From positions 17,748 through 81,747 of the forward strand of contig CAMZKL010000032.1 in assembly GCA_947311255.1 (NCBI GenBank): a DNA stretch of 64,000 nucleotides. Reading direction: 5' to 3'. The position numbers and the translations under genes are program-made. This DNA comes from an uncultured Chlorobiota bacterium. GTDB lineage: Bacteria; Bacteroidota; Bacteroidia; Bacteroidales; JAADGE01. Below, one piece after another: positions 63,821 to 64,000 of this stretch. Positions within the stretch are counted from its first letter, which is position 1; each line of letters begins with the position of its first letter. A model generated the notes under the pieces. That model was not told where the DNA came from, did no database searches, and saw only the letters and a program-made list of their open reading frames with translations.

Positions 63821-64000
63821 ATATTAAGACACATCAAGTATATAAAATCCCTATGGGATTTAACAATAATAACCACAGGTGTAAGCTGTGGAAAAGATGC
63901 AACAGATAAAATAAACCCTAGAAGGGTTGAAAAAAAACAAATACAAAATAGAACTAAATATTACAGACAATTCAACACCTTCGGTGTTGTTATATGTCAA
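63821..64000 (+). repeat. Multi-hairpin repeat, copy B (runs to the window end)
   Basis: Starts ATATTAAGACACATCAAGT. Stem 1 AAATCCC-TAT-GGGATTT (63845-63861), linker AACAATAATAACC, stem 2 CCACAG/CTGTGG (63873-63891), stem 3 AACCCT-AGA-AGGGTT (63914-63928), stem 4 CAACACC-TTC-GGTGTTG (63973-63989). The end is close to the window edge, so more copies may follow. Confidence 0.75.

Noticed and set aside
63579..63989. Regular hairpins at the right edge read as a CRISPR array
   Set aside because: Units are not identical direct repeats with unique spacers of constant length; they are inverted relative to each other and each holds several different stems.

Overview
This is a chromosomal window from a member of the phylum Bacteroidota, probably near the Bacteroidales/Marinilabiliales. 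The DNA is visibly AT-rich. Many starts are preceded by the Bacteroidota -7 box (TAnnTTTG, sometimes with a TTG about 20 bases upstream) and few have a clear Shine-Dalgarno. Many of the gene families are typical of, or restricted to, this phylum: GldE, DUF3098, DUF5723, DUF5916, a eukaryote-like single-chain GlyRS and an Mrp without its CxxC. No tRNA, rRNA or CRISPR array was found.

Layout. 1-2250: end of a polysaccharide locus (Wzz-type chain-length protein cut by the window edge, then an O-antigen ligase/polymerase). 2364-6604: mrp, a NifU-type scaffold, guanine deaminase, an ElyC/YdcF-like protein and biotin carboxylase. 6607-12845 (minus): gldE, ssb, a lipoprotein, der, a Ca/Na antiporter and phosphomannomutase. 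12990-20643 (plus): a small outer-membrane protein, an OlsB/GlsB-like acyltransferase, a NatAB-like ABC exporter, a U32 family protein and an NtrC-type regulator with no DNA-binding domain. 20651-28130: DUF5916 protein, an orphan LytS-type kinase, SlyD-like isomerase, lpxK and sppA. 28347-31420: DUF3098, uppP, truB, queA. 31602-41373 (minus): a PLP gamma-lyase, envelope proteins of unknown function, a dus gene and glyS. 41590-57224: a complete dcw cluster (mraZ, rsmH, ftsL, PBP, murE, mraY, murD, ftsW, murG, murC, ftsQ, ftsA, ftsZ) behind three MraZ-type boxes. 57281-57697: a frameshifted, truncated restriction-modification remnant ending in a 141-base inverted-repeat element. 57707-61262: ddl, nitroreductase, M28 peptidase and thymidine kinase. 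61264-64000: a large NPD-like flavoprotein candidate lying between repeat-rich, gene-free DNA.

Functionally the window is mostly housekeeping. The dcw cluster makes and places septal peptidoglycan, and nearby ddl and uppP supply D-Ala-D-Ala and recycle the lipid carrier. MurE carries a DNPR motif, which points to meso-diaminopimelate. lpxK, the O-antigen ligase and manB serve lipopolysaccharide and capsule.

The least explained material is at the right edge (63544-64000). Three copies of a multi-hairpin repeat lie there in alternating orientation, and their stems keep pairing although the bases differ. I regard this as the best candidate for an undescribed structured or mobile element.
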